In this document: positions 27,147-37,603 of the stretch, in pieces
Numbering within the stretch: position 1 is the stretch's first letter
Layout: every line of letters starts with the position of its first letter
DNA from: Candidatus Heimdallarchaeota archaeon LC_2
Lineage (GTDB): Archaea; Asgardarchaeota; Heimdallarchaeia; Heimdallarchaeales; Kariarchaeaceae
Assembly: GCA_001940725.1 (NCBI GenBank)
Contig: MDVR01000020.1
Span: forward strand, 1 to 64,000
DNA: 64,000 bases
Reading direction: 5' to 3'
Notes under the pieces: generated by a model
Database searches by the model: none
What the model was told of the DNA's origin: nothing
Seen by the model: the letters and a program-made list of their open reading frames with translations, nothing else
Made by a program: the position numbers and the translations under genes

Positions 27147-28829
27147 ATGAGTTTAACAGGACAACCAATTATAATTTTAAAAGAAAACAGTGAAAGAACG
27201 AAAGGCAGAGAAGCTCAAAGAAATAATATCGGAGCGGCTTCTGCAATAGCTGAGGCTGTGAGATCAACTTTAGGCCCTAGAGGGATGGATAAAATGTTAG
27301 TTGATAGCCTTGGGGACGTTGTCATTACAAATGATGGTGCTACAATACTTGAAGAACTAGATGTTGAACATCCAGCAGCTAAATTAATAATTCAAGTTGC
27401 CAAATCACAAGATAAGGAAGTAGGTGATGGTACAACAACTGCTGTTGTCATCGCTGGAGAACTTTTAAAGAAGGGTGATGAGTTATTAGAAAAGAAGGTT
27501 CATGGAACCAAAATTGTTGCAGGATACAAGAAAGCTTCAAAAGTGGCACTCGAATCATTAAATGAAATTGTATCAGTTATAAATGTGACAGATAAAAATA
27601 TTTTGTCAAAAATTGCAATAACTGCTCTTAATTCAAAAAGTGTGCATATGGCAAAAAGTGTCATAGCGGATATAGCTGTAAATGCAATATTAAAAATTAA
27701 AGAAGAAGATAATGATAAACTACTTGCTGATCTTGATAATATCAAAATACTTCAAAAACAAGGAAAGGGTTTAGCAGATTCTTATTTAATGGAAGGAATT
27801 GCTATTGATAAGGAGGTACTCCATCAAGGAATGCCAAAAAATATTGTTGACGCAAAAATTGCATTGCTCAATATGAATGTTGAAGTAACAAAAACAGAAT
27901 TTGATGCTGAAATCAGAATATCCGATCCAATGGCAGTTCAAAGTTTTCTTGATAATGAAGAAAAAATGATAAGAGATATGGTTGAAAAAATTACTGCTAC
28001 TAAGGCTAATGTTTTAATTTGCCAAAAGGGTATTGATGACCTAGCTCAACATTTTCTTTCCAAACAAGGAGTTATGGCAATTAGAAGAGTTAAAAAATCC
28101 GATATGGAAAAAATTAGTCGAGCCACCGGTGCAAGAATAGTTACATCCTTGCAAGAATTATCAGCTAAAGACCTAGGAACTGCTGGAAAGGTATATGAAA
28201 CAAAATTAGGTGATGATGATTACATCTACATTGAAGAATGTCCTTCACCAAAAGCTGTTACCGTGGTACTTAGGGGAGCTTCAAAATATGCAACAGATGA
28301 AGCTGAAAGAGCCCTGCATGATGCATTATCAGTAGTTAGAAATGTAATTGAGGATGGAAAAATGGTTTATGGTGGTGGTGCAGCTGAGATTCATATGTAT
28401 CATGCTGTAAAAGCCCTAGCTGATAACACAACTGGAAAAGAAAAATTAGCAATTGAAAAATTTGCAGAAGCTTTATTAATTATCCCAAGTACGTTAGCTG
28501 AAAATTCAGGATTAGATCCATTAGATATAATTAGTGAATTGACAGCAGCATTTTCAAGCGGTAAGAAAAATGTCGGATTAGATTTAAGTGCTCATCATGA
28601 AGGTGGAAAAATTGGTAAAATTGCTAATATGAAAACTGCAGGTGTTTTTGAACCGTTGCGAGTAAAGGTACAAGCAATAAAATCAGCTTCTGAAGCTGCA
28701 GAATTAATTTTAAGAATTGACGATGTAATTGCAACAAAATCCACAGAGGGTGCAGGAATGCCACCTGGAGGAATGCCTGATATGGGCGGTATGGGTGGAA
28801 TGGGTGGAATGCCACCTGGTATGATGTAA
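27147..28829 (+). CDS. thsA: thermosome (group II chaperonin) subunit
   Basis: This encodes 560 residues. It forms the double-ring ATP-driven protein-folding chamber. Seen are the equatorial ATP site [26 protein letters not shown] and [16 protein letters not shown], the apical region, [22 protein letters not shown], and the C-terminal tail of Gly-Met repeats ([15 protein letters not shown]) that points into the cavity. A TATA-like TTTATTTATATGAA and a Shine-Dalgarno GAGG precede the ATG. A second subunit type is not in the window. Confidence 0.97.
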   Translation: MSLTGQPIIILKENSERTKGREAQRNNIGAASAIAEAVRSTLGPRGMDKMLVDSLGDVVITNDGATILEELDVEHPAAKLIIQVAKSQDKEVGDGTTTAVVIAGELLKKGDELLEKKVHGTKIVAGYKKASKVALESLNEIVSVINVTDKNILSKIAITALNSKSVHMAKSVIADIAVNAILKIKEEDNDKLLADLDNIKILQKQGKGLADSYLMEGIAIDKEVLHQGMPKNIVDAKIALLNMNVEVTKTEFDAEIRISDPMAVQSFLDNEEKMIRDMVEKITATKANVLICQKGIDDLAQHFLSKQGVMAIRRVKKSDMEKISRATGARIVTSLQELSAKDLGTAGKVYETKLGDDDYIYIEECPSPKAVTVVLRGASKYATDEAERALHDALSVVRNVIEDGKMVYGGGAAEIHMYHAVKALADNTTGKEKLAIEKFAEALLIIPSTLAENSGLDPLDIISELTAAFSSGKKNVGLDLSAHHEGGKIGKIANMKTAGVFEPLRVKVQAIKSASEAAELILRIDDVIATKSTEGAGMPPGGMPDMGGMGGMGGMPPGMM

Positions 28830-28867
28830 TAATCAAATCAAAATCAAATTAAATAACAAAACCTATA

Positions 28868-29512
28868 TTAAGTATCTCTAGAATCTTTTTGATAATCTAA
28901 ATACGCCTGTACAGGCAATTTTGAAGGATGATAAGCTATCGCATCTGCTAATATTTCATATGCTTCATCTGGAAATCCAACGATTTTTTGTAAGGGTTTA
29001 ATTATTTTTATAAAATCTTTACGGACGTGCTTGTTCATTTTTACACCAACAGCAATCTCTCTTAATAATATCAGATGATCAACTGCAATATATCCCATAT
29101 ATTGTTGTTCAACTGGTGGTTGTTCTACAATCTTTTTTGCATGTCTAGATAGAGAGTATATTTCTTCTTTTGTAAAGTTAGCTGATTTTGCATATCCAAT
29201 TAAACGTTGAGCTGCCCATAATCTTCTATCGGGATTCTTAGATAACATTAATAATTGGAAGCGATAAATTATTTCCATTCTGTTTTTTGGTAGACTTGTT
29301 GTTACAAGTAAAAATCTTATCCCAAATGCAGCTAGAATTAAACCTGTGAGGATTAGTAGGATCCAAATTCCGTTTACCGGAATTTTGAAAACGTGTAAAG
29401 TCTGGATCAATAGCCCTGATAATATCAAAACAATTCCCCAATTTTTGGTTTGAGCTGCATCTTCTGCAATCTCCTTCATAATTGCTAGATCAGCTGAAAT
29501 ATGTTTTGACAT
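28868..29512 (-). CDS. membrane protein with two helices and helical repeat-like C terminus
   Basis: I start this 214-residue protein at ATG (MSKHISADLAIMKEI); a TTG start 66 bases earlier gives an unlikely leader. Two hydrophobic helices lie near residues 25-40 and 48-66. The following 140 residues are basic and helical (RRLWAAQRLIGYAKS, EAYEILADAIAYHPSKLPVQAYLDY), possibly short alpha-alpha repeats facing the cytoplasm. Not recognised. It converges with the thermosome gene. Confidence 0.55.
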   Translation of the reverse strand: MSKHISADLAIMKEIAEDAAQTKNWGIVLILSGLLIQTLHVFKIPVNGIWILLILTGLILAAFGIRFLLVTTSLPKNRMEIIYRFQLLMLSKNPDRRLWAAQRLIGYAKSANFTKEEIYSLSRHAKKIVEQPPVEQQYMGYIAVDHLILLREIAVGVKMNKHVRKDFIKIIKPLQKIVGFPDEAYEILADAIAYHPSKLPVQAYLDYQKDSRDT

Positions 29513-29720
29513 GAAATGAAAAAGACTTTTGACTTCTAAATAGTTATTATGCGGATATGAAAGAGGGGGGATTCTCAAGTTAAATTTAAAAACAAATAAA
29601 ATTCTTAGCGATATTTGAATTAATAATATTATGATTCTGAGAAAATGTATAGATTGATCAGCAATTATTAATTAAGTTGATTTTCAAATTACAATCGTGT
29701 CAAGTACTTCTGGAGATTTA

Positions 29721-30719
29721 ATGATAAGTAGACTATTAGTATTACTCCAAATAATATTAATTCCCATTTATTTTGCATTGTTCAATTGGCTTTGGCTTGA
29801 GGAGATTAAGGAATTTTTTGGTCAAGATAATTTTATTATTAATTTGTTACCAGATTGGTTAATTTGGTTTGAAACTTATTTAGCAATTCCAGTATTTTTC
29901 TCCCTTCCTTGGGTATTATTTTCAATTATTAGAGCAACAAAAATTGCAAATACCTATACATTAATGGGAAGAGCACTTGGTAAAGTAAGAATCGACCAAA
30001 AATTATTCTATGGAATAAATGCATCATTTACATTAGTTTTCTTTATTTTACCATTTACAAGTCCTCTAATAACAGTAATTGGAATTTTTGTGATTTTTAG
30101 AATCGTTTCACATAAAATGTTATTTGGCAAAATATCTTCTTTGTTGTGGTTCATTCCTGCTCTGATTATTAATATCATTCCTGGGCTAATTGCTTACGTT
30201 TTCTATTCCAATTTTAAAGTATTATTTGATCAGTTTTTCGATATTTGGAGGGATAGTATCGAGGATCAATTTTATGTGGGTCTTAGTCTAGCAATCGGTA
30301 TTACAATTGGGAATTTCTTGACTTTCCTCCATGAAAGAAATGCAAGAGGAACAAGATCAAACCTTGATCCTTACAGATTAATATATCTGATTAAATTTAT
30401 TTTATTTGGTTTGATGCTGTTTATCTATTTCCTTGTTGATGTGGAATTGTTAAATCTCATTAATATTATAGTAGGGTTACTAGCTTTTTCTGAATTTGTT
30501 TTTCGAAGATTAAGCAAATTGCCATCTGATAGCTCAGGTGCTAATTTTATGGTGTTTGCATTTATTGTTATCAATTTTATTGCAAATAGATTAAAAGATT
30601 CAATCAGTACTGATATATTCAGAGGAATTATGATCACAATTTCTGGTTGTATTTTCTTTATATTATTCTTGATTAGCTATAAGTATTCGCAAGATGAAGA
30701 ATTAATATCAAGAAACTAA
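29721..30719 (+). CDS. polytopic membrane protein of unknown function
   Basis: This encodes 332 residues. I chose the ATG because GGAG lies five bases before it; a GTG 24 bases upstream is less likely. At least eight hydrophobic helices are seen across the whole length, with the loop RATKIANTYTLMGRALGKVRIDQ after the second and HERNARGTRSNLDPYR in the middle. No transporter signature is recognised. Its last bases overlap the convergent gene at 30716 by 4 bp. Confidence 0.6.
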   Translation: MISRLLVLLQIILIPIYFALFNWLWLEEIKEFFGQDNFIINLLPDWLIWFETYLAIPVFFSLPWVLFSIIRATKIANTYTLMGRALGKVRIDQKLFYGINASFTLVFFILPFTSPLITVIGIFVIFRIVSHKMLFGKISSLLWFIPALIINIIPGLIAYVFYSNFKVLFDQFFDIWRDSIEDQFYVGLSLAIGITIGNFLTFLHERNARGTRSNLDPYRLIYLIKFILFGLMLFIYFLVDVELLNLINIIVGLLAFSEFVFRRLSKLPSDSSGANFMVFAFIVINFIANRLKDSISTDIFRGIMITISGCIFFILFLISYKYSQDEELISRN

Positions 30720-31075
30720 AGCAGAAACTCTGGAAACTCTGCAACTTTTATTATGGGTAGATAGACATATTTTGAGTTTGAGGTAAATTTATTTACAAAT
30801 TCCCAATCTTCACCGATATCTTCTCCTGCAAATTTATATCTAATAATATTTGTTTTTGGTGGCTCTTCTATCTCTGCAACTAAAGTTATTGGTAACCCAC
30901 GCAGATTGTACCACCCCGGAACCAAATGTGATATAGCTAGAAGATGTTTTCCTTCTTTTATTCCATAATACAAAAATGCACCCCTATTTTGTGCATTGGA
31001 TACAACTAATCTAAATAAATCTAAAGGAGTATCTAGTCGTAATATTTGTGCTTTTTGAATTTCAATATCCACCAT
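30716..31075 (-). CDS. small protein of unknown function
   Basis: This encodes 119 residues in a compact mixed alpha/beta layout. It has no cysteine and no membrane helix. The stretch GAFLYYGIKEGKHLLAISHLVPGWYNLRGLP reads as two strands and a turn. Not recognised. It begins at ATG and ends convergently with the membrane protein gene. Confidence 0.5.
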   Translation of the reverse strand: MVDIEIQKAQILRLDTPLDLFRLVVSNAQNRGAFLYYGIKEGKHLLAISHLVPGWYNLRGLPITLVAEIEEPPKTNIIRYKFAGEDIGEDWEFVNKFTSNSKYVYLPIIKVAEFPEFLL

Positions 31076-31236
31076 AATTGACCTTTTACAATTAATACTA
31101 TAAGCTTAGGTACTTGCTTTTAATTAAATTGCAACAAACATATCAATTAAATTATTGATTTTATGGATCACTTTGTAACACATTCATTAAGTTAAAATTA
31201 CTTATTCTAAAGAGAAAATTAGATATATTTCTAAGT

Positions 31237-31327
31237 GGGCTGGTAGATCAGACTGGTAGATTGCTTCGTTCGCAAAATTTTAATTCGAAATATGAAGAGG
31301 CCGCGGGTTCGAATCCCGCTCAGTCCA
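31237..31327 (+). tRNA. tRNA-Ala (CGC) with 17-nt intron at 37/38
   Basis: Acceptor GGGCTGG pairs with TCAGTCC and has the alanine identity pair G3-U70; T arm GCGGG/CCCGC is perfect. The anticodon stem is CTTCG/TGAAG and the anticodon CGC is at 31271-31273. The intron spans 31275-31291; TTCG (32-35) pairs with CGAA between 3-nt bulges CA^A and AT^A. Confidence 0.93.
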
Positions 31328-31425
31328 TTTTAATTTAATTGCTTCTCATCTTATTAACAAATAATATTTAATTGCTAACCATTAATATCATCATATTTTT
31401 CATTTAGATATTATTGAGGCAGATA

Positions 31426-32574
31426 ATGGCATCTCGCAAAATTCCATTTGTTGATCCAAACATTACTGAAGACGAAATTATTGCTGTCTCTGAAGTTTTA
31501 AGATCTAAAAATTTAGTTGAAGGTAAGCGTGTAAGGTCATTTGAAAGGAAATTTGCAAAATTATGTGAAACAAAATATGCAATTGCTTGTTCAAATGGCA
31601 CAACAGCTCTACACTTAGCAATGGAATCTAGCCCCTTAAAACCGGGGGACGAAGTCATAACTACTCCATTTACATTTATTGCAACTAGCAACTCAATTCT
31701 TTTTACGGGAGCAGTACCCAAATTTGTTGATATTGATCCTGAAACATGGAATTTGGATACAGAAAAAACTGCAGAAAACATCACTGAAAAAACCAAAGCT
31801 ATTATGCCTGTTCATATATTTGGATTACCATCAAATATGCCATATTTTAGAGATTTAGCTGAGGACAAAGACTTATATTTAATTGAAGACGCTGCCCAAG
31901 CTCATGGAGGGAAAATTAATGGGAAACATGTTGGGGGTTTTGGTGAAGTTGCCACATTTTCACTTTACGCAACTAAAAATCTAATTTCAGGGGAAGGTGG
32001 AATAATCACAACGAATAATGATGATTTGGCTACTGAAATAATATCTTTAAAAAATCATGGCAGAACTCCAAAAGGTGGGTATACGCATGATAGAGTTGGG
32101 TATAATGCAAGAATGAGTGATGTAACCGGGGCAATTGCAGATGTCCAAATGGACAAGCTAGCCTCAATGTTAAAGAAAAGAAAAGATATTGCGGAAATTT
32201 ATCGAAAAACGATTGATGAGATTACTAATATTAGTTTTCAAAAAGTGCCAAAGGGATATGAGCATGGAAATTACATTTTTGCAATTGATACGCGACGGCA
32301 TTCTAAGAAACCTACTGAGGCAATAAAAGAATTGAATGAGTTCGGTGTCATGGCCAGACCTATTTATTCAACTCTTAGTTATCAACAAAATAATTTTAAA
32401 AATATTCAAGATTGGAGATGGGCTACTTTTGTTAATTACCCAAATTACAATCTTACCAAATGCCCAAATGCTGAGGAGATAGCAATAAATCATTTTGAAA
32501 TTCCTGTTGTCCCTAGTTTAAGCAGTAATGAAGTAGAAAAAGTTCAACAAGCCATTACTGAAGTGTTTTCATGA
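31426..32574 (+). CDS. DegT/DnrJ/EryC1/StrS-family PLP aminotransferase
   Basis: This encodes 382 residues from the ATG that follows GAGG; an upstream TTG would add four residues. The family makes amino sugars from keto-sugar nucleotides. Seen are ACSNGTTALHLAM, TTPFTFIATSNSILFTGA, IEDAAQAHGG, and SLYATKNLISGEGG with the PLP lysine near residue 184, then GYNARMSDVTGAIADVQ. The next gene overlaps it by 4 bp (ATGA). The sugar substrate is not known; no other sugar gene is adjacent. Confidence 0.92.
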   Translation: MASRKIPFVDPNITEDEIIAVSEVLRSKNLVEGKRVRSFERKFAKLCETKYAIACSNGTTALHLAMESSPLKPGDEVITTPFTFIATSNSILFTGAVPKFVDIDPETWNLDTEKTAENITEKTKAIMPVHIFGLPSNMPYFRDLAEDKDLYLIEDAAQAHGGKINGKHVGGFGEVATFSLYATKNLISGEGGIITTNNDDLATEIISLKNHGRTPKGGYTHDRVGYNARMSDVTGAIADVQMDKLASMLKKRKDIAEIYRKTIDEITNISFQKVPKGYEHGNYIFAIDTRRHSKKPTEAIKELNEFGVMARPIYSTLSYQQNNFKNIQDWRWATFVNYPNYNLTKCPNAEEIAINHFEIPVVPSLSSNEVEKVQQAITEVFS

Positions 32575-33632
32575 CACTAAAAATTGGATTGATAATTAAC
32601 CCAATAGCAGGAGTTGGAGCAGCATTAGCCTGGAAGGGAACTGATAATGTAACTAAAGCATGGGAAGCAATTGAAAATGGGGAAAGACAACCAGTTTGGG
32701 ATATTGCAAAACGTGCCTTACAGAGCATTAAATCGATAGATAAGTATGAATGGTACCTTGGGGGAGAATTTTCTCATCTAATACAAGGAAAAGTAGTATA
32801 TCAATTACCGACAAAGAGTGATTCAAATAATACAAAATCAGCTGTAGCTAAGTTAATTGAGAAAGATGTGGACATAATACTTTTTATTGGAGGAGATGGT
32901 ACTGCAAAGGATGTTACAGAAATTTCGAGCGAAATTCCAATATTAGGAATCCCTGGTGGGGTTAAAATTTTTTCACCATGTTTTCTTCATAAACCAGAAG
33001 ATTTAGGAGATTTCTTAGAAAAGTGGTTAGGTAAAACAAATGAGGTGGATATTTTGGACTTAGATGATGAAGAATATCTTATGGGAAATACCATATCGAT
33101 TTTGGTAGGATCCGCAATAATACCTGAATCTACTCATATTCAAGTGGGAAAATCTTCTTTTAACTCTACAGATGATTTGCAAACGTATTCATTAATTGCC
33201 GAAAGAATCCGTGAAGAAAATTGGTTGGATTCCAAAACTATTCTGGTTGGTCCAGGGAGTACGATGAAACAAATATTTTCCCAACTAGATTTATCTGTAT
33301 CTTTACTAGGGGTAGATATTATAAGTAACGGACAGATCATGAAACTTGATTGTACTGAAACTGAAATCAATAATCACCAGATAGATCAAATTTGGATAAC
33401 TCCCATTGGATCTCAAGGACACATTTTTGGGAGGGGAAATAAACAAATTGGCATTAAAATTTTAGAACTTTTACAAAAATCAGACATAAAGATTTTTTCA
33501 ACACCGTCAAAATTACTTGAAACTCAAGTTTTATACTTGGATATTGGGAATAGTGAACTAGATAAGAAATATCAAGGTTATTATCATGTTGTCACGGGTT
33601 ATTATGAGGAAGTAATGAGAAGGGCTGAGTAA
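32571..33632 (+). CDS. ATP-NAD/AcoX kinase-like protein
   Basis: This encodes 353 residues of the NAD kinase/diacylglycerol kinase superfamily (COG3199 type). IGLIINPIAGVGAALAWKG is the N-terminal signature of that group, and DIILFIGGDGTAKDV near residue 102 carries the GGDG nucleotide-binding motif. GIPGGVKIFSPCF follows. It may phosphorylate NAD or another small molecule. Translational coupling to the DegT aminotransferase suggests linked roles, but what joins them is unclear. Confidence 0.85.
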   Translation: MTLKIGLIINPIAGVGAALAWKGTDNVTKAWEAIENGERQPVWDIAKRALQSIKSIDKYEWYLGGEFSHLIQGKVVYQLPTKSDSNNTKSAVAKLIEKDVDIILFIGGDGTAKDVTEISSEIPILGIPGGVKIFSPCFLHKPEDLGDFLEKWLGKTNEVDILDLDDEEYLMGNTISILVGSAIIPESTHIQVGKSSFNSTDDLQTYSLIAERIREENWLDSKTILVGPGSTMKQIFSQLDLSVSLLGVDIISNGQIMKLDCTETEINNHQIDQIWITPIGSQGHIFGRGNKQIGIKILELLQKSDIKIFSTPSKLLETQVLYLDIGNSELDKKYQGYYHVVTGYYEEVMRRAE

Positions 33633-33633
33633 T

Positions 33634-35127
33634 TTATTGATTTTGTTTTTGCCTTTCACTTAATATGGGATTTTTTGCTAAATTAAATTCATCCAATCTT
33701 GATCTCCCAGTTAAATATGGAGCGTGTTTCACAATTTCAGGATCTGAATATGCTAGATCTGATATCTCTTGAAATGCTTCTGAGATTCTATCAAGTGAAA
33801 ATTTAGTTTCAGCTTCAGTTGGCTCTATCATTAAAGCTTCTTTAACAATAAGTGGAAAATATACAGTAGGTGAATGAATACCATAATCTAAAATTGCTTT
33901 AGCAATATCACCTGCATTAACTCCAGTTTCCCGCATCAAATTAAGTGGTGATGCAACGAATTCGTGTTTTCTTGGCACCCCTTTAGCAAAGGGGACTGAA
34001 AATCCTTTGATTGATTGAAACTTATACATCAGGTAATTTGCATTTAAAACTGCAGATTTACACATATCACGGATCCCAGGTCCACCATTACGGTAAAGAA
34101 AAGCTAATGTTCGAAGAATTATTCCAAAATTGCCAAAATATGTGTGAACTCTCCCAATTGAATCAGGTCTCTCAAAATCAAAATGATAGTAATCACTATC
34201 CTCAGTGTAGGTTGCAAGAGGATATGGTAAAAATGGTTCTAGTTTTTGAGCTACTGCTACAGGACCACAACCCGGACCACCACCACCATGGGGACCACTA
34301 AATGTTTTGTGCATATTAAGATGCATAATATCAAACCCCATATCTCCAGGTTTGAGCATTCCTACAATTCCATTATAATTTGCACCATCGAGATACATTA
34401 ATGCTCCTGCTTCATGAACGAGTTTACTAATTTCAAGAATATTGGGTTCGAACAGACCCAAAGTATTTGGATTGGTTATCATAAATACAGCGATTGAATC
34501 ATCCAGAGCTGCTTTCAATGCATCCATATCTACAAAGCCATCATGATTCGATGGAATTTCTACCACCTTGAAACCGGCCATTGCTGCAGACGCTGGATTA
34601 GTCCCATGAGCAGAATCTGGAACCATTATTTTCATCCTATTCATCTCACCCTTCTTTGCAAAATAATTTCTAGCAATTAATAATCCCACGTATTCTCCTT
34701 GTGCACCAGCTGCAGGTTGTACAGTAACTCCGGGTAGACCGGTTATTAATTTAATTGCCTCTTGAAGTCGATAAATTACTTCAATAGTCCCTTGCATAGC
34801 ACTCTCCGGTGCGTTGGGGTGCATGTTGCTAAACCCTGAAAATTTTGCAATTCTTTCATTTACTTTTGGATTGTATTTCATTGTACAACTACCAAGCGGG
34901 TATTCACCAACATCAACTCCATGATTCATTTGAGAAAGACGGACTACATGTCTTACAACTTGTAATTCAGATACTTCTGGAAGTTCTGCTTTTGTCTTTC
35001 GTTGCCATTCATCAGGTAATGAAGAAGTTGGAATATCGAATTTTTCAGGAATATGAAATCTTCTACCAGTATAGCTTTGATTCATTATTAAATCTTCATT
35101 CCATTTGGCTTGTGTTCGTTTTTTCAT
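33634..35127 (-). CDS. gcvPB: glycine dehydrogenase (decarboxylating) subunit 2
   Basis: This encodes 497 residues: the PLP-binding half of the two-subunit P protein that decarboxylates glycine and passes aminomethyl to H protein. LGSCTMKYNPK, QPAAGAQGEYVGLL, DGANYNGI and HLNMHKTFSGPHGGGGPG with the PLP lysine near residue 272 are present. Its start overlaps the stop of gcvPA by 4 bp. The order is gcvH-gcvPA-gcvPB in one operon; gcvT is 10 kb away on the other strand. Confidence 0.96.
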   Translation of the reverse strand: MKKRTQAKWNEDLIMNQSYTGRRFHIPEKFDIPTSSLPDEWQRKTKAELPEVSELQVVRHVVRLSQMNHGVDVGEYPLGSCTMKYNPKVNERIAKFSGFSNMHPNAPESAMQGTIEVIYRLQEAIKLITGLPGVTVQPAAGAQGEYVGLLIARNYFAKKGEMNRMKIMVPDSAHGTNPASAAMAGFKVVEIPSNHDGFVDMDALKAALDDSIAVFMITNPNTLGLFEPNILEISKLVHEAGALMYLDGANYNGIVGMLKPGDMGFDIMHLNMHKTFSGPHGGGGPGCGPVAVAQKLEPFLPYPLATYTEDSDYYHFDFERPDSIGRVHTYFGNFGIILRTLAFLYRNGGPGIRDMCKSAVLNANYLMYKFQSIKGFSVPFAKGVPRKHEFVASPLNLMRETGVNAGDIAKAILDYGIHSPTVYFPLIVKEALMIEPTEAETKFSLDRISEAFQEISDLAYSDPEIVKHAPYLTGRSRLDEFNLAKNPILSERQKQNQ

Positions 35128-36506
35128 AAAATGGCCTCCCTTATTGCAATAACAAAATTATCAAGATCTGATTTTGTATGCAATTCATTTACAGAAATTA
35201 ATCTTAAAGTTGTTTTAGCTAATATTTTATGCCCAGGAATAAATCCATTTTCCATACATTTCCTTGTTATCTCACTATGTGATACTTCTCCAAAGTCTAC
35301 TATGAATTCACTAAAAAATGGATCAAAATATGGGGCCGTTACCCCATCCAATTTATTCAATTCAGAAGCAAGGTAATGTGATTTGTCGTATAAACTTTGT
35401 GAGAGTTCAATTATTCCTCGTTTTCCTAGTGACGAAAGATAAATTGCAGCGTTAATTGCGGTGATTGCTTGATTAGTGCATACATTGCTAGTGGCTTTTT
35501 CTCTTCTTATATGTTGTTCTCGGGTTTGGAGGGTGATACAATAACCTACATCGTCAGAATTTAATTCTTTAGTCGAACCAATAAGTCTCCCTGGAATTTC
35601 TCGGATCCATTTTCTATTATACTTCATAGCTAGAATTCCTAACAACGGCCCTCCAGAATTTATACAATTTCCCAATAATTGACCTTCACCAACGGCAAAA
35701 TCAGCGCCATATTCACCCGGTGGAGAAAGAATTCCTAGAGAGATCGGATCAACACCTATAGTGATTAATGCATCAGATGAATGAACTATATCACATAAAT
35801 CAGCAGGATTTTCACTTAATGTTCCAAAATATGATGGAACTTCAAAATAAAGACCAGCAATTTCTCGTTCTTTTTTAGGTTTCTCAGATTCACTTGAAAA
35901 TATATTTATTAGTGCCTCTATATCAACTAATCCATTTTTTGCAGGTACCACTTCTATTTCAACATCTGAATATGCTATGTATGATTTAGCCACAGCTAAT
36001 CTATCTGGAGAAACTGGTTCTGCAATCAATAACTTCCTTCGTCGAGTTATTCTTCGCATAATAAGTAACACTTCACCAATTGCACTACCCCAATCATAGA
36101 GAGAGGCATTAACAACATCCATTTCCAATAATTCAGCAACCATTGATTGATATTCATATGTTAATTGAAGTGTCCCCTGTGAAATTTCAGGTTGATAAGG
36201 TGTATAAGCCGTGTATATTTCACCACGTTGCATAACTTCTTCAACAGCTGCTGGGACATATTGTTGACGGACCCCACCACCAAGAAATGAAACAAGCATA
36301 TCCTTATTCTTATTTGCAATGGCTTTGAAAAAGCGAGTAAGTTCTGCTTCTGAGTATGGGCCTGGAATTGCTATATCTTCTTTAAGTATTAAAGATTCAG
36401 GAATATCCGAAAATAGCTCCATTATATCTGAATTACCCATCTCCTTTAGCATCTCTTCTCGTTCTTCTTCACTTGTTCCTATATAAGATTCATAAAATTT
36501 ATTCAT
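35124..36506 (-). CDS. gcvPA: glycine dehydrogenase (decarboxylating) subunit 1
   Basis: This is the 460-residue partner of gcvPB. Typical blocks are SFLGGGVRQQYVPAAVEEVMQRGEIYTAYTPYQPEISQGTLQ and MDVVNASLYDWGSAIGE, and later EKATSNVCTNQAI. It lacks the PLP lysine, as expected for this subunit. It lies 20 bp downstream of gcvH. Confidence 0.96.
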   Translation of the reverse strand: MNKFYESYIGTSEEEREEMLKEMGNSDIMELFSDIPESLILKEDIAIPGPYSEAELTRFFKAIANKNKDMLVSFLGGGVRQQYVPAAVEEVMQRGEIYTAYTPYQPEISQGTLQLTYEYQSMVAELLEMDVVNASLYDWGSAIGEVLLIMRRITRRRKLLIAEPVSPDRLAVAKSYIAYSDVEIEVVPAKNGLVDIEALINIFSSESEKPKKEREIAGLYFEVPSYFGTLSENPADLCDIVHSSDALITIGVDPISLGILSPPGEYGADFAVGEGQLLGNCINSGGPLLGILAMKYNRKWIREIPGRLIGSTKELNSDDVGYCITLQTREQHIRREKATSNVCTNQAITAINAAIYLSSLGKRGIIELSQSLYDKSHYLASELNKLDGVTAPYFDPFFSEFIVDFGEVSHSEITRKCMENGFIPGHKILAKTTLRLISVNELHTKSDLDNFVIAIREAIL

Positions 36507-36526
36507 TTCAATCAGTTTTTGTATAG

Positions 36527-36946
36527 TTAAAATTCAGCCAGTTCGTCGGTTACAAGGTCTGCATATTTCTGAGGTGAAAGCAGTGAACTTCTATCATCAG
36601 ATCTTGGTTTGATTTTGATTAAATATCCTTTTTCATAAGGAGAATCTGTAACCAACTCTGGTGAATCTTCTAAAACTTCATTGACTTCAATTAGAGTGCA
36701 ATCAAATGGAGCATAAATGTCACCCGTTGCCTTTAAAGCTTCCACAACAACTATTACATCCTTCGCATCAAAATCCTCATTAACATCTTCAAATTGTACG
36801 TAAGAAATCTCACGAAGCATTTTTTGTGCATAATCTGATATACCCATCATCCAAGTTCCATCTGGTAGTTCTTTCACCCATTCATGCGATGTAAGATAGG
36901 AACGATCAGTTGCAATCTCATAATTATCTATTTTTATAAAATCCAT
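36527..36946 (-). CDS. gcvH: glycine cleavage system H protein
   Basis: This 139-residue lipoyl carrier has the H-protein start YLTSHEWVKELPDGTWMMGISDYAQ and the lipoylation site VVVEALKATGDIYAPF with K72. The usual E-S-V-K is here E-A-L-K, a mild variation. The end PYEKGYLIKIKP is normal. First gene of the gcv operon. No lipoate ligase or L protein is nearby. Confidence 0.95.
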   Translation of the reverse strand: MDFIKIDNYEIATDRSYLTSHEWVKELPDGTWMMGISDYAQKMLREISYVQFEDVNEDFDAKDVIVVVEALKATGDIYAPFDCTLIEVNEVLEDSPELVTDSPYEKGYLIKIKPRSDDRSSLLSPQKYADLVTDELAEF

Positions 36947-37148
36947 ATTACCACTTGATTAACTAAATGTGGTAACTTAGTTAGATTTATGAAAATGCTT
37001 ACGTGAAACAATATATTTTGTAGTAAAAATTTGTATATTGATTAGATAACTAATGTACATCTAAGAGCGTAAAATAATGATGTAATTTAGAAATTTTTTA
37101 CGTGTTGCGTAACGATCATAATATGTACTTTTTTCATTTTATTGATTT

Positions 37149-37598
37149 GTGGAGTCAGGTCCAGATTTATTAGAAAAGAGTGAGGAACCAATCAAATTCG
37201 CTCTAGTTGGAATTAGTGGGATTTTTGTCAATTTACTAGTATTATTTCTCGCCTACGATGTATTTGAAATATTCTATGGATTATCATTGGCAATTGGATT
37301 CATGTTTTCAGTAACGTCAAATTATATTCTGAACAGAATTTGGACTTTTAACAGTAAAGGATCAATACTTCCAGAATATTTGAAATATGTTGCTTCCAAT
37401 TATACAGGGTTCTTAATTCAATTATCTGTAGTATTTACTGCTAAAAAACTAAGCCCGAAACAATATCTTGTGATACCATTTATTGACTTGAATATAGATA
37501 TAATATATTTTGCTAGTTTGTTCGGCATTTTCCTAGGTTTTGTCTCTAACTTTCTATTCTCGAAATTCTTTGTTTTCAACAATTCGGATAATGTTTAA
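37149..37598 (+). CDS. GtrA-family membrane protein
   Basis: This encodes 149 residues with a GTG start. Four helices are seen and the family blocks FALVGISGIFVNLLVLFLAYD, SVTSNYILNRIWTF and FVSNFLFSKFFVF are all present. GtrA proteins are thought to help move lipid-linked sugars across the membrane. It stands alone, convergent with a secreted protein gene. Confidence 0.85.
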   Translation: MESGPDLLEKSEEPIKFALVGISGIFVNLLVLFLAYDVFEIFYGLSLAIGFMFSVTSNYILNRIWTFNSKGSILPEYLKYVASNYTGFLIQLSVVFTAKKLSPKQYLVIPFIDLNIDIIYFASLFGIFLGFVSNFLFSKFFVFNNSDNV

Positions 37599-37603
37599 TT
37601 TTG

